From: Plantago elongata
Taxonomy: Eukaryota > Streptophyta > Magnoliopsida > Lamiales > Plantaginaceae
Reading direction: 5' to 3'
Length of the DNA: 23,085 nt
Assembly: GCA_036897095.1 (NCBI GenBank)
Contig: JAYMSP010002650.1
Coordinates: 1-23,085 of the forward strand
Shown: positions 1-9,834 of the stretch, piece by piece
Layout of the letters: every line of letters starts with the position of its first letter
Numbering within the stretch: position 1 is the first letter of the stretch
Made by a program: the position numbers and the translations under genes
The notes under the pieces: model-generated
Seen by the model: only the letters and a program-made list of their open reading frames with translations
Told to the model about the DNA's origin: nothing
Databases searched by the model: none

Positions 1-3000
1 CTTTAGAAGAGCATAAAATAAATGGAGCAATTTGATTTATAAACATAAGTCGTTAATAAATCATTTAGGTTCTTTACTTATTACAATGAATAAGTCTTAT
101 TGTGCACAAGCTGAAGTCTCCAAAACATAGAAAAACTAAAAAATAGTACTCGAGCAAACATAAAACTATGTATATCAAAAAAATGAGAACACTAAACAGA
201 AAACGGATCCTCTAGTCCCATACGTCCCACATGACTCTTGAATTTTTGTACCGGTAAACCTTTCGTCATGGGATCAGCGACCATCAAATCAATAGATATG
301 TTTTCAATACACACCTCTTTATTCTCAACGTGTTCTCTAACCTTCAGATACTTTATGCCGATATTTCCCGATCTTTTACTGCTAGATATTTTATTGGAGA
401 AGAAGACAACAACATTACTACCACATAAGATCATAAGTGGTCTCTCAATAAATATCAAACTCTGTAGACCAGTGAGGAGATTCCTCAAAAATAGTGCCTC
501 CAATGTAGCTTCATAGCAACTTATATATTCTGCTTCCATATTGGATCCGGCAACAACAGACTGTTTGTCAGTATGCCATGAAATTGCAGCATATATGTTG
601 ATGTAAACTTTCTGGATTCCTCGCAACCAGCATAATCCGAGTCGGTATAGCCAAGAACCTCAAGTTTATCAACACGTCGATATGTCAATCTGTAGTCTTT
701 TGTTCCTTGCAAATACCTCATGACCTTATTTGCAGCTCTCCAATGAACCAATGATGGGTTCTTTTGATATCGGCCTAGATACCCAACTACAAAACTAATA
801 TCAGGTCTGGTGCAGACCTGTGCATACATCAAGCTCCCTATAATAGATGCATAAAGAATGTTCTTTATTTCCTCAATTTCCAATGCATTCGATGGACCAA
901 CAATTTTGTTAAGTCCATCGCCTTTAACCACAGTGCAGGTGAAGGATTGCAGTATGACATTCCAAATATCTCAAGAATCCTTTGAATGTAGGCTTCCTGA
1001 GACAGTCCCAACATGCGTTGTTTTCTGTCTCTATAAATCTCTATGCCAATGACATAAGAGGCTTCACCCACATCCTCCATTTCAAAATTTTGAGATAGAA
1101 CATTTTTCGTATCATGCAATACGCCTAAGTCATTGCTCGCAAGCAAAATGTCATCCACATATAAGATCATAAATATGAATTTACTCCCACTCACTTTAAG
1201 ATATATACATTGATCCACAGGGTTTTCTCTAAAACCGAATGAGGTAATAACCATGTGAAACTTGATATACCATTTTCGGGAAGCTTGCTTTAGTCCATAT
1301 ATAGATCTATTTAATCTGCAAACCTTCTGGTTGTTATCACTAAACCCCTCGGGTTGTGACATGTAAACCTCTTCCTCTAGATCTCCATTCAAAAATGCAG
1401 TTTTCACATCCATTTGGTGTAACTCTAAGTCACAATGAGCTACTAACACCATGATTATCCTTAATGATTCCTTCTTTGAAACTGGAGAGAAGGTTTCACG
1501 ATAATCGACTCCTTTTTTTTGAGTGAATCCTTTGACTACAAGTCTGGCCTTAAATCGTTCTACTTTACCAAAAGCATCCCTTTTGGTTTTGAAAACCCAC
1601 TTGGAACTAATTGGCTTTGCTCTGTATGGTGATCAATTGGATCATTCCTTGACACAATTCTTGGTCCTTCATAAGAAGGGACTGCAACCTGCTCTCGTTG
1701 AACTTTACGAGGAGAAACACTGTTTGGTTCAAGTTCTTCAAGGAACTTCGCATTTCTGCTTTCAACAATTCTAGTAGTATGAGAAGGGCAATAAAACTTA
1801 TATCCCTTGGAGTTTCCGGGATAGCCTATAAAGAAACCACTAACTGTTTTAGGGTCCAACTTCTTCATGTTAGGATTATAAATCCTTACTTCAACTTGAC
1901 ACCCCCATACGTGTAAATGGTTAAACAAGGTGTTTTTCTAGCCCATAACTCAAATGGTGTCTTAGAGACAACCTTAGGCGGAACCATGTTTAAGATATAC
2001 ACAACGGTCTTTAAAGCTTCACTTTAAAGAGATAATGGTAGCTCAGAATTGCATATCATGCTTCGGACCATGTCCATAAGTGTGCGATTTCGTCTTTCAA
2101 CAACACCATTTTGTTGTGGTGTACCGGGCATCGTATATTGTGCGGTGATGCCTTCTTCCTCAAGAAATCGTGCAAATGGACCCTTCATTTGTTTGTTTTG
2201 TGTACCTTCCATAATATTTCCCTCCTTTATCAGATCTTACGACCTTGATTTTTCTTTCCTTTTGTTTCTCCACTTCGGCTTTATAAGTCTTGAATACATC
2301 TAGTGCTTCAGACTTTTCGTTCAAAAGGTAGAGATACATATATCTTGAATGATCATAAATAAATGAGATAAAGTATCTCTGACCATTCAAGCAAGGAGCA
2401 GGAAACGGTCCACATATATCAGTGTGTATGATTTCTAAAATGTTGGAACTTCTTATGGCACCTTTAGTGGTCTTGTTTGTCTGCTTTCCCTTAATGCAGT
2501 CAATACAAGTCCTTTTATCAGAAAAGTCAAGAGTTTGTAAAACTCCATCATTAATTAATCGCTTTATTCTCTCAATGGAGATATGTCCCAATCTCCTATG
2601 CCATAACATGTATGAGTCCTCAATCATATTGCTTCTTTTAACTCCAACAGATGCATGCAGTGATAAATAATTATCTTGAAAAATTGGACCTAAAGATAAC
2701 TGAAATAAATTGTCTACTTTTATTCCACCACCAATAAAAAGATTGTCTTTAAAAATATTGAAGCCAGTTTTATAGAAATAAAACTGATAGTCAATTGCAA
2801 CTAAACGAGAAACTGAAATAAGGTTTCTGGAAAAACCAAGAATGTAAAATACATTTTCTAATTCTAGAACAAAACCATTTTGCAAGACTAATTTAAAGAC
2901 TCCAATAGCTTCCACCCATGAACTTCTCTTATTTCCTGAAAAGACTTTACGTTCACTTGGTGTTGGCTTCTTTCCATGGTGCAAACCCTACATGTCATTA

Positions 3001-3886
3001 ACAATGTGGATCGTAGATCCTGAATCAATCCACCATGTATTACTAGGAGCTTCAATAAGCAAAATTTCATAACACACTAAAGATAGATCGATACATTTCT
3101 TTTCTAGCCACTGTTTGAATTTTGAACAGTCTTTTTTCTCATGGCTAGGCTTTTTGCAGAAGAAGCACAAGTTGCCTTTACCTTTAGGCACTGAATTGTT
3201 TGGCCTCATCACACTTTTTCCTTTGTTCTTGTCTTTATCTTGATTAAAATTTCCCTTTGAATGAGTTATAAAATTAGCACTTTCATGCCTCTCATTCTTG
3301 AGCCTTTCCTCTTCTTGTACACACATGGTCAGTAATTCATTCACTGACCTTATCATTATGTGTGTTGTAGGAAATCTTAAATGGCCCATATTCTGATGGT
3401 AGGGAATTCAAAATGAAGTGAACCATGAAAGTATCATCTATCGGTATCTTTAGGTTACATAATTGAGCTGCCATATTCCTTATGACCATAATGTGTTGGC
3501 GAACACCTTTAGTGCGATCGAGCGTATGAATCGATAACATTTTCATGAGGGTACTTGCTAAAGCCTTCTCGGAGCGCACAAATTGCTCCTCGACACATTG
3601 GAAATACTCTTTAGCACTTGCTTTCTCTGGAATGGAACCCCTAATGGACTTGGAGATATAAGACTTCATGTATAATAGGCACAAGCGATTAGATCGCTCC
3701 CACCTATCATACTTTGATTTTTCTTCAGGTGAGTTATTTCCAGTGAGTTCAGGTGGCTGATCCTCACGGAGTGCCACATCAATCTCTCCAATTCCTAACT
3801 TCAAAAGATGTTCCTTCCAGTCATTGAAATTGTCACCATTAAGCATCAGAACTTGAACATGATCAATTGTTGCAATGGGTAATTCA

Positions 3887-5036
3887 CTTGTTGCATTTAA
3901 TAATAATTACAATAAATGTCAAACTTTTATTCATGGTATGAATCATTCACAAGTCAGTGGTAAATATGATGCTGCAAATAAATTTACCAGGATACACTAC
4001 TATAAGACTAGAACAAATTTAAGCAACAAGCCTTGCAACTCTCCTTACCTTTTGGCAAAGGAAAACGAACAAAACTCACATACATAAATAAGACTATCTT
4101 ATTCTAATTAAACCACAAAACAAGAAACTTCCCTTTGGGGCCGGGTCACTAATTTCATAATTTAATCGCAATTCAAATGTTTATATTCATATGAAGTCAC
4201 CAACAAGATTATCTAAATAACATAATAGGATGCTTTGGCTCGTCCTAAATTACCAGACAAAACAACTTAATGTAAAAGCATATCAAATATTCAGGATGTT
4301 TTGGCTCGTCCAAAATACCAACATGCAATTACAACTTTCAAACATCTTATTTTATTCTATGAAACTGAAGTGGAATTAATTTAATAAACGTAATATTAAC
4401 TCCCTAAAAAAGTAATAGAAAATAAATTTCATATAGTCAAGGAAAGTAAAATACAATGCATATTTACTACTAGCATAAGTAGACAAAAAAAATTAATGAT
4501 AATAATGGCCAATAGTAAGTAGTAAAAGTAACGTCAAAAGCAGCATGCAATGCATGAAAGAAGACAAAATATAATAATTGATGTACTACTACGTATAATG
4601 CTTTCTCACAAATAAACACCAACAATGCAAATACCACTTACGAAAAACAGAAGAGAAGAGAACAACAACTTCAACAAGTAATCCCTAAATTGATTTCTCA
4701 AGCAAAAGAAAAATCGATCGATCAATTTTCAAAAGAACATTGAGAATTGAAGCAACGATTTCAATACATACGAATAGAAGAAGAATCAATGTCTAAAGGT
4801 GAGTCAATTTCTGGAAAAAAAATTCATTCTTTCTCTTTTAGGGTTTTTCCTAAATTCGTTTTTATCAATCAAATTGCAAGCGAAAAATTGAATCCGACTA
4901 AAGGGGAAAAACTATACTGAATTTAAAATCGATATTGGATTTTTCTAAATCTTGAGAAAAGACTTTGCTTAAAACTAAATAGGGGACAAGTAGTAATGAT
5001 TGAGCATAACTGAAACATGAATAGGAAGTAGAACCT
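3887..5036 (-). other. Untranslated leader of the copia element
   Basis: About 1.1 kb of AT-rich sequence lies between the primer-binding site and gag, with no recognisable protein. It holds two copies of the motif AGGATGYTTTGGCTCGTCC, at 4227-4245 and 4293-4311, 66 bp apart. The short frames at 3875-4087 and 4898-5089 match no known family and look accidental. Confidence 0.5.
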
Positions 5037-5048
5037 GCTCTGATGCCA
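5037..5048 (-). other. Primer-binding site of the copia element
   Basis: The minus strand reads TGGCATCAGAGC, one base from TGGTATCAGAGC, the complement of the initiator-tRNA-Met 3' end that many plant copia elements use. It lies between the LTR candidate and gag, as expected. Confidence 0.7.
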
Positions 5049-5417
5049 AATATTAAAAAAATTAAATTCGAGAACTTACCTCCTGACATGATTCAAGGTT
5101 TGCAACGTCAAAAGCTTAGCTGTTGCGAGTATCCTGATTTACTATCTTTACTGCTTTTGTCTTCAAAACGTGAATGTTTGTGTATGGAATAGAGAATCTG
5201 AGTCTACGCCACTTTTGTATGTTGTATAATGGTTTACAAAGGCACATATATAGATTGGGCTAGACCAGAACCTAAATCAAAAGAGTTAGATAAGTATTAC
5301 GATTCTTTTTACCATCAAAGTCGAATCCTAATAAGTTTCTTAAGTTGCTATAGGGAATAACATCAGAAATAAAAGACTAAATATTTATTTAAATAATAAG
5401 TGCATATTAAGACCACA
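5049..5417 (-). repeat. Candidate 5' LTR of the copia element
   Basis: Read on the minus strand, this stretch begins TGTGG next to the point where kinase homology ends, holds a TATATA box (5246-5252), and stops just before the primer-binding site. That fits a U3-R-U5 layout. The inner end does not show a clean CA, so that boundary is uncertain by a few bases. No second copy of the LTR is in the window to confirm it. Confidence 0.45.
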
Positions 5418-5423
5418 TTAATA

Positions 5424-5920
5424 GAATATAGTTGTAGCCATCCTTGACGTCACCAATCCTTGGAGCTTCATGACATTTGGGTGATCCAAGCTCCGCAACA
5501 TCAATATCTCCATAGCTATAAATTTGACATTCTCTGGCTCCAAGTTATCGAATCTAACCTTCTTTAGTGCAACAAGTTTTCCCCTTATGGTATCCCTACC
5601 TTTATAAACGTTGCCGTATGTTCCTTTGGCAATCTAAACAGTAAACATTAACCAAAATACAATAAACAAGCAAAATTAGCAAACACAGAATACTGTACAA
5701 ATACATAAAAGGAGTAAAAAAAGGATAAATGCTAGCTTGTCATATCCAGCTTTTCAAATGAATCGCCACGGCGAGGTGCTCATCCTTTGATAGCCTCTGC
5801 TGCCACAGTAGAGAGCCAAGCTGGCCACCCAGGACCAGCAGCCACTTGCTCGCCATGATCAACAATGACGATTATGCATCGGATTTAGCCTATGCCTCTC
5901 AATTCTGTTGCATCTACATA
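5424..5920 (-). pseudogene. CDK-like Ser/Thr kinase pseudogene fragment (IBS1/CRK-type)
   Basis: Two exon remnants can be read on the minus strand. The upstream one (about 5741-5920) gives E-Q-V-A-A-G, W-P-A-W-L-S and F-E-K-L-D, the linker before the kinase domain in plant CDK-like kinases such as IBS1. The next (5424-5633) follows a TTTAG acceptor. It holds a glycine-loop relic (I-A-K-G-T-Y-G-N-V-Y-K), the V-A-L-K-K lysine motif, R-F-D-N-L-E-P-E, a helix-C relic M-E-I and L-D-H-P-N-V. Damage is clear. The conserved G-W of the linker reads Gly-stop, another stop lies upstream, the first glycine of the loop is Ala, and the donor after L-D is AC instead of GT. Homology breaks off at about 5424, just before TAATGTGG, where the copia LTR begins. 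I infer that the retroelement landed in this exon and that the rest lies left of the window. The family call is from memory of its motifs. Confidence 0.8.
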
Positions 5921-6970
5921 CTGCAAAGATAAAACTTGTAAATGGGTTCCATAATTAATACGTTGCATTTGGGAGAATTAGGCTATGATTAGTAGAAGAT
6001 TATTAACTCCATCCGTTTATTTTCATAATAAGCAATGGCTAACTAGTAGCTCGTAAGCTAGTCGACCAGATAAACTTGTTCATAAAGTTACTCCCACCTG
6101 ATCAAAGGTTTACACTTTGAATTTTTTCATCCAACTGCAAATGTAAGATGTTTAACTAAATCAATGCAAATTTAGTTCCTAAAATTTCATTATACAATTC
6201 AATACATTTTACGTTTACAGTTTAAGAGAATATATAGTTAAAGTTGAAGAAGATTGACCGAAAAAATAACAAAACTTAACATATTATATTTTAGCAAATT
6301 AGCTAACTTACTATTGTTATAAAACTAACTAATTTATCAAATACTCAAATATTCATTTTATTAATTAAAACATATGTTAATAATGGCGTTCTTTTTATAG
6401 ATATCAACAAAAGAAATTATTAATAACATAAACGATTTAATTGACAGAAACATAGGATATAGGATCGGATTTAAATAAGGTAGGAATGATGAACAAAGAC
6501 TAGAGTGTTTGGGTTAAAACTAAAATTTTTAAAACTCAATTAATTTAGTTTTTTTTCCCTAATTTACAATTTAACATTATTATACTAAACACTCTAATAA
6601 GTAGGATTAAAAAAAACTGTCTTTGCAAATACTTAAAAAGAGTATCTTTGTGATTTTGAAGTAGTAAAACTAATGTTTTAGTGTTTTAAATTACAAATTC
6701 TACTTCAACTTCTCTGGAATAAAGCAGGTAACTGAAAAAAATAGAGAAACAATTCAATAGCTGCTTATAACTGCTTTAAGCTAGTAGTTTTTTCAATTAA
6801 AAACAACTAATTAAGTTATATCAAACACTAACTTATATTTTTACAATTCTAAATTCTTTTTTATACGATTTATTAAATACTAATAATTTTTATTTAAAAT
6901 CAACTTAAATAAAAAATTTAAAAGTAGACAAAAGGCACCACATAAATAGACAAAGTTGAAAATCAAGCAA
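5921..6970. other. AT-rich spacer without recognisable genes
   Basis: I see no coding region here. A TTTGCAG acceptor next to 5920 suggests that the right-hand part began as an intron of the decayed kinase. The only structured piece is the inverted-repeat element at 6501-6596. A stretch at about 6006-6105 carries CTCCATCCGT and ACTCCCACC, weakly like Stowaway ends, but no pair could be made. Confidence 0.5.
6501..6596. mobile_element. 96-bp MITE with perfect 10-bp inverted ends
   Basis: The ends TAGAGTGTTT (6501-6510) and AAACACTCTA (6587-6596) are exact reverse complements around an AT-rich core. Ends of the GAGTGTTTGG type are common in plant MITEs. If TA is the target duplication, the element proper is 6503-6594. 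The superfamily cannot be settled from this copy alone. Confidence 0.55.
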
Positions 6971-7026
6971 GGGTTAATTAATTACCGCTCCAGTTGTGCA
7001 GTCCAGTACTTATGGTGGTGGAGTTA

Positions 7027-7278
7027 TTAATGGCAGTTGTTGTATCTGTTTCCATGCTGCTGCATCCATCGGATATCCATGAAGATAGCAGTTGTTCGAT
7101 CATCTAGTTCTACACATGATGATGATGATCCATCCTCATTATTGACATTAAACTCGGATGACAGTTCCGATGAACTATCGGTGCTCGACTCTCTGGAGTG
7201 AGCAAGGCACATCCGCCAATACTCTTCTTGTTTCAACACCTCACGAACCAACTTTTCCCAGCAGTCATAGACCCTCAT
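7027..7278 (-). CDS. Uncharacterised 83-residue reading frame
   Basis: The frame starts M-R-V-Y-D-C-W-E-K-L-V-R and goes on to a Ser/Asp/Glu-rich middle (about residues 28-58). The first 20 residues recall the N-terminus of callose synthases of the GSL8 type (R-V-Y-x-x-W-x-x-L-V-R-x-x-L), but the likeness ends there and may be chance. I see no signal peptide, membrane segment or enzyme motif. It shares the strand of the kinase remnant 1.1 kb away and could be an exon of a decayed gene. Its composition looks protein-like against the AT-rich surroundings. Whether it is expressed cannot be told. Confidence 0.3.
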   Translation of the reverse strand: MRVYDCWEKLVREVLKQEEYWRMCLAHSRESSTDSSSELSSEFNVNNEDGSSSSCVELDDRTTAIFMDIRWMQQHGNRYNNCH

Positions 7279-7363
7279 CCTCGATATCGATATTGATCAA
7301 TCTCAAACTTCACTTCATCATTGAACACCAACGTCCAGCAACAAACACAAACTCAGGGCCGGC

Positions 7364-7420
7364 TAAGACCATGTGCGGGCTGAGCCAACCGCACGGACCC
7401 CCAAAATAAAAGGCCCATAT
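7364..7420. mobile_element. hAT-like transposon end
   Basis: The stretch begins CAGGGCCGGC and continues into a GC-rich block ending in AAAAGGCCCA. This resembles the terminal region of a common plant hAT family with CAGGGCCGGC termini. No matching opposite end (GCCGGCCCTG) was found to the right, so the element is either truncated or much decayed. Confidence 0.4.
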
Positions 7421-7464
7421 TTACATATATATCTATATTATATATAAAATGTAGAATTATACTA

Positions 7465-7680
7465 ATTATATATGATCTATTGGTGTTGTCCGGTGGTCAT
7501 TAAATGGGCTTAAGAGATTCTTTTTGTAAAAAGTCACGAGATCGACACTCTAGCTCTCCATTTCTTTTAATTTTCTTTATTCCTTTGTTCTCATCACGGG
7601 ATCGACACTCTAGCTCCCCATTTCTTTTAATTTTCTTTACTACTTTATTTTCTCTACTCTATATTTTCTTTCACAATTTT
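7465..7680 (+). mobile_element. SINE-like piece with a 60-bp duplication
   Basis: TGTCCGGTGGTCATTAAATG (about 7487-7506) looks like a tRNA-type A box, and CACGAGATCGACACTC (about 7535-7550) like a B box at the right distance, as in tRNA-derived plant SINEs. The B-box part is duplicated: the block at 7534-7580 returns at 7594-7640 with few changes, a period of exactly 60 bp. A T-rich tail follows. The open frame at 7504-7752 crosses this block and is of no coding value. Confidence 0.4.
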
Positions 7681-7960
7681 ATCCTTCAAATTTATTATGT
7701 TTTTCCTTTATTACTTTCACATGTTAGAATTAGATATATACCATTTTCATAATAACTTTATAAAAATTAAATATAAAAGTGGAAAATAATTTTCTCTTTC
7801 ATTATTATTTAAAATATTTATATTTGTCGAACTTCTTATCTAGTAATAATAATTTTACGATTATAATGATCTGCGACTCATTTTCATATATTCTTCTTTC
7901 ACATTTTCAATATATTGTTTTACATTTATCTTTTAATATAACTTTTTTTATAATATAATA

Positions 7961-8192
7961 CTCCCACGTTCCAACTTCACTTCCCATGCATATTCATTTT
8001 TCTTCTATCCTAACTTTATCTTCTCATAACTTAAATGAAAAATCTTTCTACTATTTCATACACGATCTCTTCCACTTTAATCATTATTTGTCATATTATA
8101 TTCATTATTCCTACTTTATCTCCATCTCTTTTACTTTTTTTTTCTTAAAACTTATGTTCGACTCTGCTGAAAGATAAAACGGATAGAGGGGG
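7961..8192. mobile_element. Stowaway-type MITE, copy 1 (232 bp)
   Basis: The left end CTCCCACGTTCCAACTTC and the right end ACGGATAGAGGGGG are decayed versions of the plant CTCCCTCCGTCCC / GGGACGGAGGGAG termini. TA lies on each side (7959-7960 and 8193-8194), the target of Tc1/mariner-derived Stowaway elements. The core is AT-rich and non-coding. Confidence 0.6.
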
Positions 8193-8420
8193 TATTAAAA
8201 TTTATTTTTACCTTTTTATTAAATTTTTTTATTTAAAAAAATAATAAAGTTTACTTTACTAATAATTAGAGTCTTATTTTAAATTGGTACAGAGCCCTTT
8301 AAATCATAAACTCATCAATCTCTTCTCATCACGACATCTATAAATATTACTACTATAATTGCTTCTAAAGTCTATCAGTATTACGTCATTCATCCCCTCT
8401 CAACTTAGTATTATATTATA

Positions 8421-8652
8421 CTACCTTCGTCCCGAAGAAGTAAACACATTGTTATAATAATAATATTATTTTTTTTTAATCGGTCAAATATTATTAATAA
8501 AAGAATGTCAAATAACATAAATTAATTAGTAGAGGTACTTTTTGAGTATGATATAATTAAATTAGTTAGTGAAGGTATTTTTTTTTATCATTTTTAAATG
8601 TGTTTAGTTTCGTTTATAAAAAAATTACGTGCCTACTTATACGAAATAGGGG
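8421..8652. mobile_element. Stowaway-type MITE, copy 2 (232 bp)
   Basis: The left end CTACCTTCGTCCCGAAGAAG pairs with the right end around GTGCCTACTTATACGAAATA followed by GGGG. TA flanks both sides (8419-8420 and 8653-8654). It has the same length as the element 228 bp to its left, but a different core. It is non-coding. Confidence 0.65.
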
Positions 8653-9290
8653 TATCATTTTGAGCGTGTGTTTATATAATATATTTATATATATAATTTC
8701 CAAACAACGACATACTACCAAATATGATAATGGACCAGAATGTTAAGATCAAGACCATGAAATGGGATATTGGAGTCGTAGTTTCACATTTAAAGGTTTA
8801 TTTAATAATTTACAATCGTGCACAAATTATCACAGAAGTAACAAAACTCTTCTAGTCTCTAGTAAATAAGGTCCGAGAGTTGTCCAAGTAAATAAAGTAA
8901 CAAAAGTAACTGCAAATTTGGTCCTCTAATGAGTTGTCCAAGTAATTCACTTTTCCATCTTTCCAATTTCCAATTTTCAGCTATAGATGAGATCGAGCGC
9001 TTATACAATTATACTTAATTCGTTGTCATGAATTTCAATCTTCACGGAGATAAATGTACACCACATTTAAATATTAGATAATGGAGTACGTGAATAAAAT
9101 TGTTAACGAAGTGTACGATATCCATTATTCATTAGAAATGGAATAGTTTACATCCATATAAATTTATAAAATTTTATGAAAAGCGTATAAATTTATGTAA
9201 CATCACAAAGTACGTACTGATACTGAATATTCTTCACTCCCACCTTTAGCACTTCATGCTAAGAAAAATTGTCAATGGATTGTTTGAGAA
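8653..9290. other. AT-rich spacer
   Basis: No coding, repeat or RNA feature could be supported in this 640-bp stretch. Confidence 0.5.
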
Positions 9291-9299
9291 GTATCAGGT

Positions 9300-9590
9300 C
9301 TAGTTATCTCTCCATATAGTCTTTAACATAACCATCTGATTGCGGAGAGGCTGATGAAAACATCGAAGCTGTTGAATCTGCTGCTCGTAAAGCCTTTTCC
9401 TGCTTAAACACTGCATTGCAGCCCTTTTGTTTTTCGCTTTACTCATCTCCTTGGCCTTTTCGTGCTCCGCTTCAGCCTTCTCTGAAAGCAGTTTCTCTTT
9501 TCTCTCTAGATTCGCGAGTGTATCCTCCAGCTTCTCTTCCAGCTCTTGTTTACTAGGCTTTTGGTAGCAAATGCACCTAAGAATCTGCAT
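9300..9590 (-). pseudogene. Truncated SNF7/VPS32 (ESCRT-III, CHMP4-type) fragment
   Basis: From about residue 11 onward, the 96-residue frame follows the N-terminal half of plant SNF7 proteins. It has K-P-S-K-Q-E-L, N-L-E-R-K-E-K-L-L, K-A-E-A-E-H-E-K-A-K, the highly conserved A-K-N-K-R-A-A-M-Q-C-L, K-R-L-Y-E-Q-Q-I and N-Q-M-V-M-L. Intact SNF7 proteins are about 210-230 residues long and form the membrane-remodelling filament of ESCRT-III. Here homology stops after M-V-M-L-K, where family members continue with a second helical half. That part is not found nearby. The first ten residues do not match the usual M-F-x-R-x-F-G start; an intron acceptor (ATTGCAG) lies just upstream. I read it as a gene fragment, most likely non-functional. 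Confidence 0.75.
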
Positions 9591-9834
9591 TGATGTCGAA
9601 CAATTTCTTTGCTCGAGCCACGAGCTAACTGCAATATAATAGGCCTGGTTTTGATTTCCGGTTAGTGAATGAATTGTTGAGCTTGTTCCTGTTATATATG
9701 GTTCGTTGGTTGTATTTTAACTACTCTTAAACATGGAAAAATGCCTAAAAATTCAAACTTGGAATTTAACAACAGATACTTCCTTTCAGTGGAAAGTTGC
9801 CTAAATTCACTACGCAAAGTTTCTTTTTGTTTTC

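Larger units (their letters stand above)
1..5417 (-). mobile_element. Broken Ty1/copia LTR retroelement, truncated by the window edge
   Basis: Read on the minus strand, the parts come in Ty1/copia order. They are a gag-like region (about 3340-3846), a CCHC zinc knuckle (about 3130-3170), a protease with a W-I-D-S-G motif (about 3010-3040), a pre-integrase L-W-H-R-R-L-G-H motif (about 2560), and an integrase core (about 2020-2430). Reverse transcriptase follows, with D-V-K-T-A-F-L-N-G (about 1400) and Y-V-D-D (about 1160), and then RNase H (about 200-690). Integrase before RT is the copia order, as opposed to gypsy. The element is broken, with roughly eight to ten interruptions. A 5' LTR candidate and primer-binding site lie at the right. 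The 3' LTR is not in the window, so LTR divergence cannot date it. The amount of decay suggests an old but not ancient insertion. Confidence 0.93.

Noticed and set aside
4898-5089. 63-residue minus-strand frame near the LTR
   Set aside because: It spans the LTR edge and primer-binding site of the fossil element and has no motif.
6006-6105. Stowaway-like ends CTCCATCCGT and ACTCCCACC
   Set aside because: They are not reverse complements of each other and no TA duplication pair could be made.
7504-7752. 82-residue hydrophobic frame
   Set aside because: It is a translation of a T-rich tandem duplication in a repeat, with doubled segments and no start context.
7986-8177. 63-residue Phe/His/Tyr-rich frame
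   Set aside because: It lies wholly inside a MITE and reflects AT bias.
9741-9834. Open frame upstream of the PPR tail
   Set aside because: It shares the frame by chance; residues before the conserved S-V-G-Y-K-G part show no PPR pattern.
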